A stretch of 64,000 nt of DNA from NCBI RefSeq assembly GCF_013487865.1, contig NZ_CP047409.1:1674001-1738000 (forward strand), read 5' to 3'. The notes beneath the pieces were generated by a model. The model saw only the letters and a list, made by a program, of their open reading frames with translations. It did not search any database and was not told where the DNA came from. Position numbers and translations under genes: made by a program. This document shows positions 1 through 9,547 of this stretch, in pieces. The DNA is from Lactobacillus johnsonii (GTDB taxonomy: Bacteria; Bacillota; Bacilli; Lactobacillales; Lactobacillaceae). How positions within the stretch are numbered: the stretch's first letter is position 1; each line of letters begins with the position of its first letter.

Positions 1-227
<227 letters not shown>

Positions 228-600
228 CTTTTGAAAATGAGCTTTTTATCGTTTAGCTCTAAAACTTTCTTTGAGTTATCTCAAATTTATTGCTTACGAA
301 TTGACTTCGCTTTTGTTTGGGATTTTTATATCCCGCACACTTTCAGCGAAACTTTGTTCAGTTTTCAAGGTACTACCGTTGTCATGTGACAACTTTTATA
401 TTATATCATGTCTTTTAAGCTTTGACAAGAACTTTTTTTAATTTTCTCATCTCTCTCAAATGACAGCTTTATAATATTATCATCTTTTGCTCGCTTTGGC
501 AAACTTTTTTTGAACTTTTTTATTCGCTCTTTTCGCTTGCCTCAAACAGCATGTATTACTTTACAGGCTTTTTCACTTTTCGTCAACCCTTTTTTGCAAA
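228..600 (-). promoter_or_regulatory. rRNA operon leader and tandem promoter region
   Basis: This gene-free stretch lies upstream of the 16S gene on the minus strand. The clearest promoter is -35 TTGTCA (428-423) and -10 TATAAT (405-400) with a 17-bp spacer. Weaker candidates further upstream are TTGCCA (502-497) with TAATAT or GATAAT near 481-474, and TTGACG (586-581) with TAAAGT (563-558), 17-bp spacer. Tandem promoters are normal for rRNA operons. The transcribed leader at about 228-395 carries a CCTTGAAAACTGAACA-type segment often found in lactobacillar rRNA leaders and spacers. Confidence 0.7.
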
Positions 601-660
601 AAATTAGCAATATTTTTTTAGAGTGCTAATTTCAAGCCTTTTCTCTCGTATTTTAGATAT

Positions 661-704
661 AAAAAAATGGTATTCTTTTGCTACTTTAGCAATTAAATAC
701 CATT
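661..704 (-). terminator. Intrinsic terminator of serS
   Basis: Arms AATGGTATT at 666-674 and AATACCATT at 696-704 form a 9-bp stem, followed on the minus strand by a run of seven U (667-661). It sits directly after the serS stop and insulates it from the rRNA promoters. Confidence 0.85.
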
Positions 705-720
705 CTTACTTTATTAAATT

Positions 721-2031
721 TTATTCACCAAATTTTGGTTCTTTAGTGATGACTTTCATCCCATGCATATATGGTTGTAAAGCTTCTGGAACATTTACAG
801 TTCCATCTTCATTTTGGTAATTTTCCAAAATAGCAGCTACTGTTCTACCTACAGCTAGACCAGAACCATTTAAAGTATGTGCTAAATGAAGTTTACCGTT
901 TTCGTCTCGGTAACGAATTAAACTACGACGTGCTTGGAAGTCAGTACAGTTTGAACAACTTGAAATTTCACGATACTTATCTTGTGCTGGCATCCAAACT
1001 TCTAGATCATAAGTTTTTGCACTAGTAAAACTTGCATCCCCAGTTGAAAGAGCAACTACATGATATGGTAAACCGAGTTTTTGAAGTAAGTGTTCAGCAT
1101 TATGGGTTAATTTTTCCAATTCATCCCATGAACTTTCTTCGTCAACAATTTTTACCATTTCAACTTTTCTAAATTCGTGCATTCTAATTAATCCACGAGT
1201 ATCACGTCCAGCTGATCCTGCTTCACTTCTAAATGCTGGAGAGAATGCAGTTACATTAATTGGTAATTGCTCTCCATCTAAAATCTTGCCACGGAAGTAA
1301 TTAACTAATGGTACTTCAGCAGTTGGAATTAAAGTTAAATCACGTGGCTTATCAGGATCATCATTATCTACAATTGTATAAACATCTTCAGTAAACTTAG
1401 GGAATTGACCAGTTCCTTGCATAGAAGCATCGTTAACTAAGTATGGTGGAATTACTTCAGTATATCCATCTTTAGTATTTTCATCTAAGAAGAAGTTTGA
1501 AACTGCACGTTCAAGCAATGCTCCTGCGCCTTTGTAATAAACAAAGCGAGCACCTGAAACTTTAGCGGCAGTATCCCAGTCTAAAATATTCAATTCTGTT
1601 CCAATTTCCCAGTGAGGTTTTGGTTCAAAATCAAGTTTAGTAGGCTCATGCCACTTACGAACTTCTTCATTGTAACTTTCATCAGGTCCAATAGGATCTG
1701 AGTCTGCTGGGAAGTTAGGTAAACGAAGTAAGATATAGTTTTGTTTTTGAGTTAAATCTTCTACTTCTTTATCTAAATCCTTAATTTCTTTACCTACTTC
1801 ACGCATTGCTTTAATAGCATCACTTGCATCTTCTTTATTGCGTTTAGCTTGAGCAATTTGATCAGATACTTCATTACGCTTTTGTTTTAATTGTTCACTC
1901 TTAGTTAAAGCTTCACGTCTTTCTTTATCAATAGCTACTAATTTATCTAATTCCTCTGGTTTAATTCCTCGTGTAGCTAATTTTTTCTTTGACCAGTCTA
2001 AATTCTCTCGAATTACTTTAATGTCTAACAT
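721..2031 (-). CDS. serS: Seryl-tRNA synthetase
   Basis: 436 aa, the usual SerRS length. It charges tRNA-Ser (and tRNA-Sec) with serine in the cytoplasm. The N-terminal ~100 residues form the charged coiled-coil tRNA-binding arm ([20 protein letters not shown] and following). The class II core follows, with motif 2 around [14 protein letters not shown] (about residue 270) and motif 3 around [16 protein letters not shown] (about residue 395). The ATG at 2031 has an AAGGAGGAAAT ribosome-binding site. It is expressed alone, controlled by the serine-type T-box just upstream and ended by its own terminator. Confidence 0.98.
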   Translation of the reverse strand: MLDIKVIRENLDWSKKKLATRGIKPEELDKLVAIDKERREALTKSEQLKQKRNEVSDQIAQAKRNKEDASDAIKAMREVGKEIKDLDKEVEDLTQKQNYILLRLPNFPADSDPIGPDESYNEEVRKWHEPTKLDFEPKPHWEIGTELNILDWDTAAKVSGARFVYYKGAGALLERAVSNFFLDENTKDGYTEVIPPYLVNDASMQGTGQFPKFTEDVYTIVDNDDPDKPRDLTLIPTAEVPLVNYFRGKILDGEQLPINVTAFSPAFRSEAGSAGRDTRGLIRMHEFRKVEMVKIVDEESSWDELEKLTHNAEHLLQKLGLPYHVVALSTGDASFTSAKTYDLEVWMPAQDKYREISSCSNCTDFQARRSLIRYRDENGKLHLAHTLNGSGLAVGRTVAAILENYQNEDGTVNVPEALQPYMHGMKVITKEPKFGE

Positions 2032-2039
2032 ATTTCCTC

Positions 2040-2262
2040 CTTAAAAATAAAACAAAAAGCCGACTCATCCCTACACTGGGACGAATCGACTTACACGGTT
2101 CGCGGTACCACCCACATTTGGTTAAAAAATACCACACTCAAAAAGCGATAACGGTGCTAACCGTGTAGAATTACCTACCCACATTCGAAATCTGGAAACG
2201 ACTTTTTTACTCATTCACACCACCCATGAGCTCTCTGAAATTAGTCTTAGGATTTCATGTTT
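2040..2262 (-). promoter_or_regulatory. T-box riboswitch leader of serS
   Basis: The minus strand carries the invariant T-box sequence GGGTGGTACCGCG (RC of 2101-2113), then a terminator GUCGAUUCGUCCC...GGGAUGAGUCGGC with U-run (about 2092-2054) that competes with the antiterminator. Stem I bases (AGAGAGCTCATGGG, near 2239) lie upstream. A UCU triplet in a likely specifier loop near 2167 would fit serine but was not proven by folding. Uncharged tRNA-Ser should stabilise the antiterminator and allow serS transcription. Confidence 0.93.
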
Positions 2263-2801
2263 ATTTGCATTATATCATGCCAATCCTGTGGTGTTAACAA
2301 ATAATATTTTTCTTGATAATTAAAAAGTGACGAAACCATTGAATAATCAGTGGTATAAACATACCTAAATCCTAATTTTTTCAACAATTTTTGTGAATTT
2401 GTATTAGACACAAATGTACCTGCCCAAATTTGATTTTGTCCTAATTCGTTAAAAGCAAAACCAATAATTAGTTGTAATGCCTCAGTCATTAAACCTCTGT
2501 GCCAATATTCTTTATCCAATAAAAAACCTAGATCTTTTGTTAGTAAAAGACCATTATATTCGTCTAATCCACGTTCATATAGTTCAACTAAACCGATTAG
2601 ACGATTATTTTCTTTTAGTACTATGCCGTAACTATATGGGCGTGCCTGATATTGCAGGACACTTTTCTTAGCCGCATCTAAATCTTGTAAATATTGATAA
2701 CCCGCACTTTTGTGATAAATATTATCTTGTCCCCACTTAAAAAGAGTAGGAGCATCTTTAGGTTCAATTTTTCTTAAAATAATTCTCTCGGTTTCTAGCA
2801 T
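2247..2801 (-). CDS. GNAT-family N-acetyltransferase (RimJ/RimL type)
   Basis: 184 aa beginning METERIILRK-like (MLETERIILRKIEPKDA), the classic start of the RimJ/RimL-type branch (Acetyltransf_3) that acetylates ribosomal protein or small-molecule amines with acetyl-CoA. The acetyl-CoA loop region is LGFLLDKEYWHRGLMTEAL, and the C-terminal beta strand is NTNSQKLLKKLGFRY. I chose the ATG at 2801 because its A overlaps the TAA of the upstream VTT gene (TAATG), a coupling arrangement; a longer reading to 2897 would overlap the neighbour without family homology. Substrate unknown. Confidence 0.88.
   Translation of the reverse strand: MLETERIILRKIEPKDAPTLFKWGQDNIYHKSAGYQYLQDLDAAKKSVLQYQARPYSYGIVLKENNRLIGLVELYERGLDEYNGLLLTKDLGFLLDKEYWHRGLMTEALQLIIGFAFNELGQNQIWAGTFVSNTNSQKLLKKLGFRYVYTTDYSMVSSLFNYQEKYYLLTPQDWHDIMQINMKS
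2269..2297 (-). promoter_or_regulatory. Promoter of the serS T-box transcript, inside the upstream gene
   Basis: -35 TTAACA (2297-2292) and a perfect -10 TATAAT (2274-2269) are separated by exactly 17 bp. Both lie within the last codons of the upstream GNAT gene. Transcription would start near 2262, right at the beginning of the T-box. Confidence 0.7.
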
Positions 2802-3400
2802 TACTTGCCTACTAACTTCACTAACCATTTTGCACCATAAACTAATCCTAAACTGTAAGCTGCAATGGTCCAAGGTTTTCCTAATAAAATTATCCATAAA
2901 TATGTTGAGAACTTCATTTCAGTTAAGCCGGCGATCATACATAAAATGTCATCTGGCGCCATTGGCGCAATAATACATAGGCCAAAAAACCAATTAAACT
3001 TCTTCTGATTTGCTGTCCACTTCATGTATTTTTCATAGGTTTTTTCAGAAACTAAATGCAAGATAAAGGGTCTACCATAATGTCTGGCTAAAAAGAACAA
3101 AATAATAGATCCTATACATATCCCAACATAATTGTAAATAAAACCCCATATTGGGCCAAAAAATATTACTCCTCCAAGCAGTGAAACTCCACCTGGGATA
3201 ATGGGGATTACAACTTGAATTATCTGAATTAGTGTAAAAATCAAAGGACCGATAATTTGCTTGTCTGCTAGATAGGCCTTCATTTTTTCTTGGCTGGTAA
3301 AAATTCCTAATCTATACCAATAAATACTTAGCAAAATTAAAATAATTGTAGTAACAATAGTCAAAATGTTAATTAATTTACGACTCGTTTTAGTAGACAT
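2801..3400 (-). CDS. VTT/DedA-type membrane protein (TVP38/TMEM64 family)
   Basis: 199 aa integral membrane protein with an N-terminal transmembrane helix (IINILTIVTTIILILLSIYW) and the VTT (SNARE-associated) core: the re-entrant motif PGGVSLLGGVIFFGP, a GxxxG-rich helix, and the loop FFGLCIIAPMAPDD. Family members are proposed lipid scramblases or transporters (DedA: undecaprenyl phosphate recycling), so a role in membrane lipid handling is inferred only. Translationally coupled to the GNAT gene downstream. A distant paralogue lies at 7826-8521. Confidence 0.85.
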   Translation of the reverse strand: MSTKTSRKLINILTIVTTIILILLSIYWYRLGIFTSQEKMKAYLADKQIIGPLIFTLIQIIQVVIPIIPGGVSLLGGVIFFGPIWGFIYNYVGICIGSIILFFLARHYGRPFILHLVSEKTYEKYMKWTANQKKFNWFFGLCIIAPMAPDDILCMIAGLTEMKFSTYLWIILLGKPWTIAAYSLGLVYGAKWLVKLVGK

Positions 3401-3565
3401 TTTTCTGCCCTCCTTGGTATGTTAAATTAATGATAACAAAAATAAGGTAAAATAGGCGCACTAACCTAGGAATTAAACTTAATTATAATGAAAATAAGAT
3501 ATGACTCATCATTAAAATTTATTCTATAATATTAGTGTGTTATAAAATAACTAAGAGGCATGACT

Positions 3566-4366
3566 ATGGTTGTTATAAAAAAAGATATAATTTACGATGA
3601 AAATAACAATTTGAAGACTGATATCTATTTTCCAAATGATACTACTTCACAAACAAAACTCTTAATCTTTTGGCATGGTGGAGGATGGTTTGCAGGTTCT
3701 AAAAACGATGTTAAAGATCTAGGAATAAAATTCGCAAATGCTGGTTTTATGACCTTAATTCCTGATTATCGCTTAGCACCTGAATTTACTTATCCAGCTG
3801 CACACCAAGATAGTAAGAAATTTGTTGAATGGCTTTTAGATTCTAATTATACCGATGCTGACGATCAACAAAATATCGTGCAAATTGGTGCCAGTGTCGG
3901 CGGCACACTAGCCTTATATATTGCTGGAATTTATGGTTTTCCTACAGTCACGTGGTCAGCATCCGTAGACTTCTCAAATTGGATGAAAAATCATCAAGAC
4001 GTTATTCCGTCAAGATACGGAGCGAATGAATTAAAACTAACAAATTTATATGATATTTTTGAATCATTCTATAAATTTTTTGTAAAAACCTATGCTGGGA
4101 AAAATGATCAAGCTATTTTGAAAAAAATGGATGTCGAAAATTATGATCTTAGCCATTTGGGCCGGCTAAAAATGATCAATTCTGCTCACGAATTAGTCCC
4201 ACTATCTGGCATCTTAAAATTTGTCGACTTTTTAGCTAACAATGACCATGAAGTTGAATTATTAGTCATTAAAGGACATCGCCATGCAATGGATTATGCC
4301 AAGGATTACATTGACAAATCTTTAGATTTTCTATATCAGACAATCAAGGAGAAAAAGAATGATTAA
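3566..4366 (+). CDS. Alpha/beta hydrolase, HSL-like esterase
   Basis: 266 aa cytoplasmic hydrolase. The oxyanion-hole motif HGGGWFAGS lies at about residues 39-47. DYRLAPEFTYPA is typical of the HSL/carboxylesterase branch. The nucleophile elbow is GASVGG (family GDSAGG), and the late catalytic His is in GHRHAMD. The acid is probably in the HELVPLSG stretch. I chose ATG 3566 rather than 3560 because the AAGAGG ribosome-binding site at 3553-3558 is then 7 nt away. The 3' end overlaps the start of the next gene by 8 nt, so the esterase and the broken XRE regulator form one unit. Confidence 0.85.
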   Translation: MVVIKKDIIYDENNNLKTDIYFPNDTTSQTKLLIFWHGGGWFAGSKNDVKDLGIKFANAGFMTLIPDYRLAPEFTYPAAHQDSKKFVEWLLDSNYTDADDQQNIVQIGASVGGTLALYIAGIYGFPTVTWSASVDFSNWMKNHQDVIPSRYGANELKLTNLYDIFESFYKFFVKTYAGKNDQAILKKMDVENYDLSHLGRLKMINSAHELVPLSGILKFVDFLANNDHEVELLVIKGHRHAMDYAKDYIDKSLDFLYQTIKEKKND

Positions 4367-5201
4367 TATTAACAAATTTATTTCCATTCGCAAAAAATTA
4401 GGTTTATCTCAGACTGAATTATGCAATGGTATTTGTACACAATCTACATTAAGTAAATTTGAAAATAATGGTCGTATTCCTTCTCTAAAAATTTTGAATA
4501 GTCTTTGCGACCGAATGAATATTAATGTAGCAGATATTATGGATGTGGATTCCAATAAAAAAACATACCACAAATTATTTGAGGCAGATTTTGCAGTTAT
4601 TCAACTCGACTTTCCGAAAGTTGCTTAGATTTTAAGTAGCGTTAATAAAGATGAATTAATACGGCAGGAAGATATTCTTCACTATTATTACTTGCGTGGA
4701 TTATTAGCCTTAAATTTAGACCATGCTGAAACTGATGCTTTGTACTACTTCAATTCTATTCTAGATACAAAGTTATCAAAACAAAATAATATTTATCATC
4801 TGCTTGCACTTAAAGGATGCAGTCAAGTTTATAATTTACAACATGACGTACATAAGGCTCGCCACTATTATGACATCATTATCTCTTCAATCTCCACTGT
4901 TCAACTCGAAGACGAAGACTCTCTGTTACAATTTCTTTCTATTCTTTGTAATGGTAGTGAATTTTACGGTCGCAACAATGACTATGAACAATCCGATAAG
5001 CTCTTGAAGATGGGATATGATTTGTGTAAAAAGAGACACGTCAATTATTTTGCTGCCCGTATTCTTTATCAATTAGCTCAAAATAATATTGCAGAAAACG
5101 GAACAGAGCAAGACACTACTCAATATTTAAATGACTCTGCTGCTTTTGCTCGACTTAATAATAATCATGTCCTACTAGAAAAAATTAGCAAACTAGCATA
5201 A
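4359..5201 (+). pseudogene. XRE-family regulator with TPR-like C-terminus, interrupted by an in-frame amber codon
   Basis: Reading from ATG 4359 gives an N-terminal HTH_3 domain (IRKKLGLSQTELCNG...STLSKFENNGRIPSLKILN, residues ~8-50). The frame then hits TAG at 4626-4628. Translating through it in the same frame continues ILSSVNKDELIRQEDILHYYYLRG into an alpha-helical TPR-like C-terminal domain ending at 5201. The layout (N-terminal HTH plus ~200 residue helical repeat) resembles Rgg/PlcR-type regulators, which usually sense peptides. The single nonsense codon (replacing AAG, CAG or similar) splits DNA binding from sensing. The upstream part could still make a 89-aa DNA-binding peptide. Confidence 0.85.
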
Positions 5202-5204
5202 ATT

Positions 5205-5247
5205 AAAACCACTTTTTCTAGCATCTTACAAAAAAGAAGTGGTTTTT
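5205..5247 (+). terminator. Intrinsic terminator after the XRE pseudogene
   Basis: Arms AAACCACTT (5206-5214) and AAGTGGTTT (5237-5245) with a terminal U-run. It ends the esterase/regulator unit just before the aldehyde dehydrogenase gene. Confidence 0.85.
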
Positions 5248-5304
5248 ATATACAATAAAAAGAGAGCGCTTTATATTATAAATATGTTGAAAAGAGGAAA
5301 TTTT

Positions 5305-6678
5305 ATGTCCAAATACGAATCAATTAATCCATATACAAATCAACTAATTAAAAGTTACCCTAATGCTACTCAAGAAGAAATTGAGCAAGCACTTGCTGCT
5401 GGTGAAAAACTATACCTAACATGTCATTCGCAATTACCTGCAACGAGAAGTGAACGGCTCCATAAGATAGCTGACAATTTTAAAAAGCATCGTGAAGAAA
5501 TGGCAAAAACTATGACTTTAGAAATGGGAAAATTATATCGAGAATCGCTCGAAGAAGTAGATTTATGCATAAATATTTGTAACTACTATGCCGAAAAAGC
5601 TCCTAAAATGCTCGAACCTACACCTTTAGAAACCAATTTAGGCACGGCTTATTATTTAAAGCAATCCACAGGAATTATTATGGCTTGCGAGCCTTGGAAC
5701 TTTCCACTCTATCAAGTAATCAGAGTCTTCGCACCTAACTTCATGGTTGGAAATCCAATTATTCTTAAACATGCCCATAATGTACCTGCTTCAGCACAAT
5801 TAACTGAAAAAATTATCACAGAAGCTGGAGCTCCAAAAGCAAGTTTGCAAAACTTATTTTTATCTTATGACCAAATTGGGGATGTAATTGTTGATAAACG
5901 TGTTCAAGGGGTTGCCGTTACTGGTTCAGAACGTGGTGGAAGCAGCGTTGCCGAAGCAGCCGGTAAAAATATTAAAAAATCAACAATGGAATTAGGCGGA
6001 AATGATCCCTTTATTGTTTTAGCAGATGCTGATTCTACGGTATTAAAGAATGTATTAAGTGACGCCAGAACTTACAACTGTGGTCAAGTCTGCACTTCTT
6101 CTAAACGAATTATTGTTGTCGAATCACGCTATGATGAAGTAATGAAGTTTCTACACCATACTTTTTCTAACCTTAAACCAGGTAATCCATTAGATGAAAA
6201 TAAAAATCTGGCACCAATGAATTCTCAACAAGCAGCTGATAAATTAGCTGCACAAGTCAAAAAAGGAATTGAACATGGAGCAGAAGTTGCTTACCAATAT
6301 CCAGAAATTCACAGTACTGGTGCCTTCTTCCGCCCAATGATCTTAACCAATATTGATCAACACAATCCATTATTTGATGAAGAACTATTTGGGCCAGTGG
6401 CTGAAGTATTTAAAGTCAAAGATGAAAAAGAGGCGATTGCCTTAGCAAATAATTCAAGTTTTGGTCTAGGTTCCAGTATTATTTCTGAAAATAAGATTCA
6501 TGCAAAAGAAGTTGCTAGTGAAATTGAAACTGGTATGACAGTTATTAACGGTCGCTGGATCACAGCTCCAGAATTACCATTTGGTGGTGTTAAGAAATCC
6601 GGCTATGGCCGTGAATTAAGCGAACTTGGCTTGATGTCATTTGTAAATGAACATTTAGTTATTGACGTTTCAAAATAA
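5305..6678 (+). CDS. NAD(P)-dependent aldehyde dehydrogenase, succinate-semialdehyde dehydrogenase-like
   Basis: 457 aa ALDH-superfamily enzyme oxidising an aldehyde to the acid. The proton-relay segment is [18 protein letters not shown], the general-base Glu motif is [11 protein letters not shown], and the catalytic Cys is in [13 protein letters not shown]. The C-terminal signature is [19 protein letters not shown]. The length and [16 protein letters not shown] motifs are closest to the GabD/Sad group, but the substrate is not determined here. I chose ATG 5305 ([11 protein letters not shown]) because GAGGAAA lies 6-7 nt upstream; the longer reading from 5239 runs into the preceding terminator. 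Confidence 0.92.
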   Translation: MSKYESINPYTNQLIKSYPNATQEEIEQALAAGEKLYLTCHSQLPATRSERLHKIADNFKKHREEMAKTMTLEMGKLYRESLEEVDLCINICNYYAEKAPKMLEPTPLETNLGTAYYLKQSTGIIMACEPWNFPLYQVIRVFAPNFMVGNPIILKHAHNVPASAQLTEKIITEAGAPKASLQNLFLSYDQIGDVIVDKRVQGVAVTGSERGGSSVAEAAGKNIKKSTMELGGNDPFIVLADADSTVLKNVLSDARTYNCGQVCTSSKRIIVVESRYDEVMKFLHHTFSNLKPGNPLDENKNLAPMNSQQAADKLAAQVKKGIEHGAEVAYQYPEIHSTGAFFRPMILTNIDQHNPLFDEELFGPVAEVFKVKDEKEAIALANNSSFGLGSSIISENKIHAKEVASEIETGMTVINGRWITAPELPFGGVKKSGYGRELSELGLMSFVNEHLVIDVSK

Positions 6679-6698
6679 ACTTAGACTCTAAATATACA

Positions 6699-6737
6699 AA
6701 AAAAAAGAATTGGGCTATATGACCCAATTCTTTTTTA
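6699..6737. terminator. Bidirectional terminator between convergent genes
   Basis: Arms AAGAATTGGG (6705-6714) and CCCAATTCTT (6723-6732) are flanked by A-run and T-run, so it can stop transcription of the aldehyde dehydrogenase (+) and the zinc-ribbon gene (-). Confidence 0.9.
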
Positions 6738-7754
6738 ATTTTGTCTCATACTGCGGAAAGCAACTACAGTTAAAAGAATGCTTGACACAAACAATAAGTA
6801 TGTAGAAACGCCAAAGGAAATTGCATTTGCAACAATTCTCTGAATTTCAACACTATTTGCGGCTGCATTATTTGTAATACCTAAGGAAGATCCAGCATTC
6901 ATAAAGATTAGTTCCACAGCACAAACTACTAAAACAATCGATTCAATTAAAGATAGGAAAAAGACAATCCTCTTATTATTTCTGCCGTTCTTTATCGTTA
7001 AAATGATAACTGCAATAGGCACTCCAACTAAAAGAAGCCACATCCCATATCCAATAAAGATATATTTACCGTTAAATCTGCCAATTGAAAGCAACGCCTT
7101 AGAAATAGATAAGGCTTGATAGCCCTGCATCATTCCAGATGAAAATGGACCACTAAAAACTAGCAATAGGTTTAAAACAGCAATTAAAACTACTCCTAAT
7201 TGAGTTGCAGTTCTCTTTTGTTTAACAACCTTTTTTATAGCATCAGGATCACGACCCAATTTACTATCTATCTTTTGGCGACGTGCTTTTACTTTACTTT
7301 CCCCTTCTTCAAAAGAATTAACTACATCTGAACCAACCTTATTAACATGTTCAGTTAGTCGCTGGTCAACTGTATATTGTTCTGTAGTCTTTCCCTTATT
7401 TTTATCGCAGACAATGAAAAGCCAGATCAATAAAGCAAAGAAGCAGGACCATCCTAAAGGTGGAGAAAAACTTGTCAAAATCAAAAGAATAATTCCAACA
7501 ACAAAAATAATCATTGAATTTACTTGAATCCAATTAATCATTGTCGCAATGGTAGAATTTTGTTTTTTTGGCTCAATTTTTTTAGTTGATCTACTTCCCC
7601 TATTTAATTGATTACCATCATTTTCTTCATTACGTGTTACTTTCTGTTCTTGTCCCGTAAAAAATTCTTTTCTAAATTTTTCTAAATCAAAGTTACAATT
7701 AGGGCACTTTTTATCTGTAGATTTTACATCTTCTCCACAATTTGGACACTTCAT
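6735..7754 (-). CDS. Zinc-ribbon membrane protein of unknown function
   Basis: 339 aa. The N-terminus is a double-CxxC zinc ribbon (MKCPNCGEDVKSTDKKCPNC). Then come a charged linker, two close hydrophobic helices (IIFVVGIILLILTSFSPPLGW and FFALLIWLFIVC), a basic cytoplasmic stretch (SKVKARRQKIDSKLGRDPDA) and four more hydrophobic segments up to the C-terminus. This zinc-ribbon plus multi-TM layout is common in lactobacilli without a known role. It is monocistronic and shares a bidirectional terminator with its convergent neighbour. Confidence 0.8.
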   Translation of the reverse strand: MKCPNCGEDVKSTDKKCPNCNFDLEKFRKEFFTGQEQKVTRNEENDGNQLNRGSRSTKKIEPKKQNSTIATMINWIQVNSMIIFVVGIILLILTSFSPPLGWSCFFALLIWLFIVCDKNKGKTTEQYTVDQRLTEHVNKVGSDVVNSFEEGESKVKARRQKIDSKLGRDPDAIKKVVKQKRTATQLGVVLIAVLNLLLVFSGPFSSGMMQGYQALSISKALLSIGRFNGKYIFIGYGMWLLLVGVPIAVIILTIKNGRNNKRIVFFLSLIESIVLVVCAVELIFMNAGSSLGITNNAAANSVEIQRIVANAISFGVSTYLLFVSSILLTVVAFRSMRQN

Positions 7755-7811
7755 AATTATTCCCTCATCAACTTTTTTAGCCTATTATATCATTTAAATT
7801 AATTAAACAAA

Positions 7812-7847
7812 AAAGAGAGAAAGAGCTATTCCGCCCTTTCTCTCTTT
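7812..7847 (-). terminator. Terminator overlapping the end of the second VTT gene
   Basis: Arms AAAGAGAGAAAG (7812-7823) and CTTTCTCTCTTT (7836-7847) form a 12-bp stem, with A-rich bases on the 7805 side giving a U-run on the minus strand. The distal arm is within the last codons of the gene. Confidence 0.8.
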
Positions 7848-8521
7848 TTAGATGCCATACTGACTAACCACCAAGCCATAATAAATAAAATCGCTACTCC
7901 AATTAAGGCACCTGCTAATTTCTTAAAATCGCCATTAAAAATTGCATCCCCACCAAATGCATAAATAAATGAAGTAGGAAACATCCCTACGATTACCATT
8001 AACAAAAATTTATTAACAGGTATACCTAATCTGACCGCGGTATAATCTACTAACACACTTGGAATAACAGGAACCATAAATCCTAAAGTCATCCCTAAAC
8101 TTGGATGCTCCTGATTCATCAACCAATTAAGAAGTTTATTTTTCTTAAAATTATGCGAAAAACTGACTCTCTTAATTAAACTTGCCACAATACAATTTCC
8201 AATAATATTACCACACCAATTAATAGCTAAGCCAATCCAAGGTCCGTAACAAAGTCCCGCTAAAATACAGAAAACAGAATTTGACATGCCAGGAATGGCG
8301 TTTAGAACAGTTATTAGTCCTAATAAAAATAAACTATCCCTCACCTCATGTTGCCGAATTAGATAAAGTAGTTTTGTCTTTGTATGACTGTCTGAATGCA
8401 TAAGAACATCAATCTCGGGGCGATAGTCACGGTAAAGTAAGTAGAGTAAAATCCCTGCTACTAAAATTCCGCAAAAAATCAATATTACTTTTCTCAATTT
8501 TTTTGTCATAATTTCACTCAT
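7826..8521 (-). CDS. TVP38/TMEM64 (VTT/DedA-type) membrane protein
   Basis: 231 aa with an N-terminal helix (ILIFCGILVAGILLYLLY), then the VTT core: LITVLNAIPGMSNSVFCILAGLCYGP, a glycine-rich helix GLAINWCGNIIGN, GFMVPVIPSVLVDYTAVRLG and two C-terminal helices. The P-x-x-P re-entrant region fits proposed lipid scramblase or undecaprenyl-phosphate transport functions, but the role is inferred from family. It starts at ATG 8521 (MSEIMTKK) or ATG 8509; I kept the longer. It is divergent from the HAD phosphatase gene. Confidence 0.83.
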   Translation of the reverse strand: MSEIMTKKLRKVILIFCGILVAGILLYLLYRDYRPEIDVLMHSDSHTKTKLLYLIRQHEVRDSLFLLGLITVLNAIPGMSNSVFCILAGLCYGPWIGLAINWCGNIIGNCIVASLIKRVSFSHNFKKNKLLNWLMNQEHPSLGMTLGFMVPVIPSVLVDYTAVRLGIPVNKFLLMVIVGMFPTSFIYAFGGDAIFNGDFKKLAGALIGVAILFIMAWWLVSMASKKRERAE

Positions 8522-8659
8522 CTATTTCAATTATTAGTAGTCGTCATTTATATTTTTTCACTATTTAATTCAATAAGCAAAAGCGATTAGTACTCATCAA
8601 ATCCTATCTTTATCGTATTATAATAAGATAAATAAAGCTATTTAAAGGAGAAAATTTTT

Positions 8660-9463
8660 ATGACAGCCAAACTTATTTTTAGCGATATCGATGGAACACT
8701 AATTACGTCTGACGGCGATGTTTCACCTGCTACTATCGACGCAATTCGAAAACAAATTATAGCTGGCAACCTCTTCATTCCTGTCTCTGTTCGCATGCCG
8801 AAGGGAATTATGAATGTTGTAGATAAAATTACTAATTTTTGTCCGATTATTGCTTATAATGGGGCTTTAGTCTTAGATGAAATGGGGCGCCCTCTTAATT
8901 CGCAATTTTTTGATGCTGCAAAAGCAGTTAAGTTAATCAACGAAGTAAAATCTATTAAAAATTCAGATCTCGCTTGGAATGTCTATAGTGGCTATAATTG
9001 GTTTTCATCACTTGAGAAAAGCTCTTTGGTAGAAAAAGAAGAAAAAATAGTTGGCGTTAAATCTCTTCCTGTTTCGATAGATCAAATAAAAGATTTAAAA
9101 GGCGTTCACAAAATGTTAATTATTGGAGATCCCGACACTCTCAATGAACTTCTACCTACTCTCCAACAAAAGTTTTCAGATTTATCTTTTGTCAAAGCCG
9201 CTCCTCAGCTTTTAGAAATTATTCCTAAAGGAGTCAATAAAGGAAAGGCAGTTGAAATTGTTCTTGATAGTTTTGCTGTCGATAAAAGTAATGCCTGGGC
9301 TTTTGGTGATAATTATAATGACGAGGCAATGCTAAGAGCAGTAGGTCATCCTTTTTTAATGGAGAATGCACCTGAGGATTTTAAAAATAAAGTTAATTTT
9401 CCCATTACCTTAGATAATGACCATGATGGAATTGCAGCTGTTTTAAATAAAATATCTAATTAA
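8660..9463 (+). CDS. Cof-type HAD-superfamily phosphatase
   Basis: 267 aa cytosolic phosphatase of the HAD-IIB (Cof/YidA) group, acting on sugar phosphates or similar. Motif I is DIDGTLI at residues ~9-15, the C2B cap domain occupies about 85-190, motif III Lys is in KGVNKGKAVEIVL, and motif IV is FGDNYNDEAML. AAAGGAG lies 8-9 nt before the ATG. Motif II has Ser in VSVRMPKGI, where many members have TGR. It stands alone with its own terminator. Confidence 0.92.
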   Translation: MTAKLIFSDIDGTLITSDGDVSPATIDAIRKQIIAGNLFIPVSVRMPKGIMNVVDKITNFCPIIAYNGALVLDEMGRPLNSQFFDAAKAVKLINEVKSIKNSDLAWNVYSGYNWFSSLEKSSLVEKEEKIVGVKSLPVSIDQIKDLKGVHKMLIIGDPDTLNELLPTLQQKFSDLSFVKAAPQLLEIIPKGVNKGKAVEIVLDSFAVDKSNAWAFGDNYNDEAMLRAVGHPFLMENAPEDFKNKVNFPITLDNDHDGIAAVLNKISN

Positions 9464-9478
9464 CTTAATTATAAAGAA

Positions 9479-9533
9479 AAAAGATTGAAGTTTAATCCTT
9501 AATCATAAAGGAGTAACTTCAATCTTTTATTTT
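9479..9533. terminator. Bidirectional terminator
   Basis: Arms AAAAGATTGAAGTT (9479-9492) and AACTTCAATCTTTT (9515-9528) form a 14-bp stem between convergent HAD (+) and MMPL (-) genes, with A/T runs on both sides. Confidence 0.88.
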
Positions 9534-9547
9534 TTGAATGCTAAATT

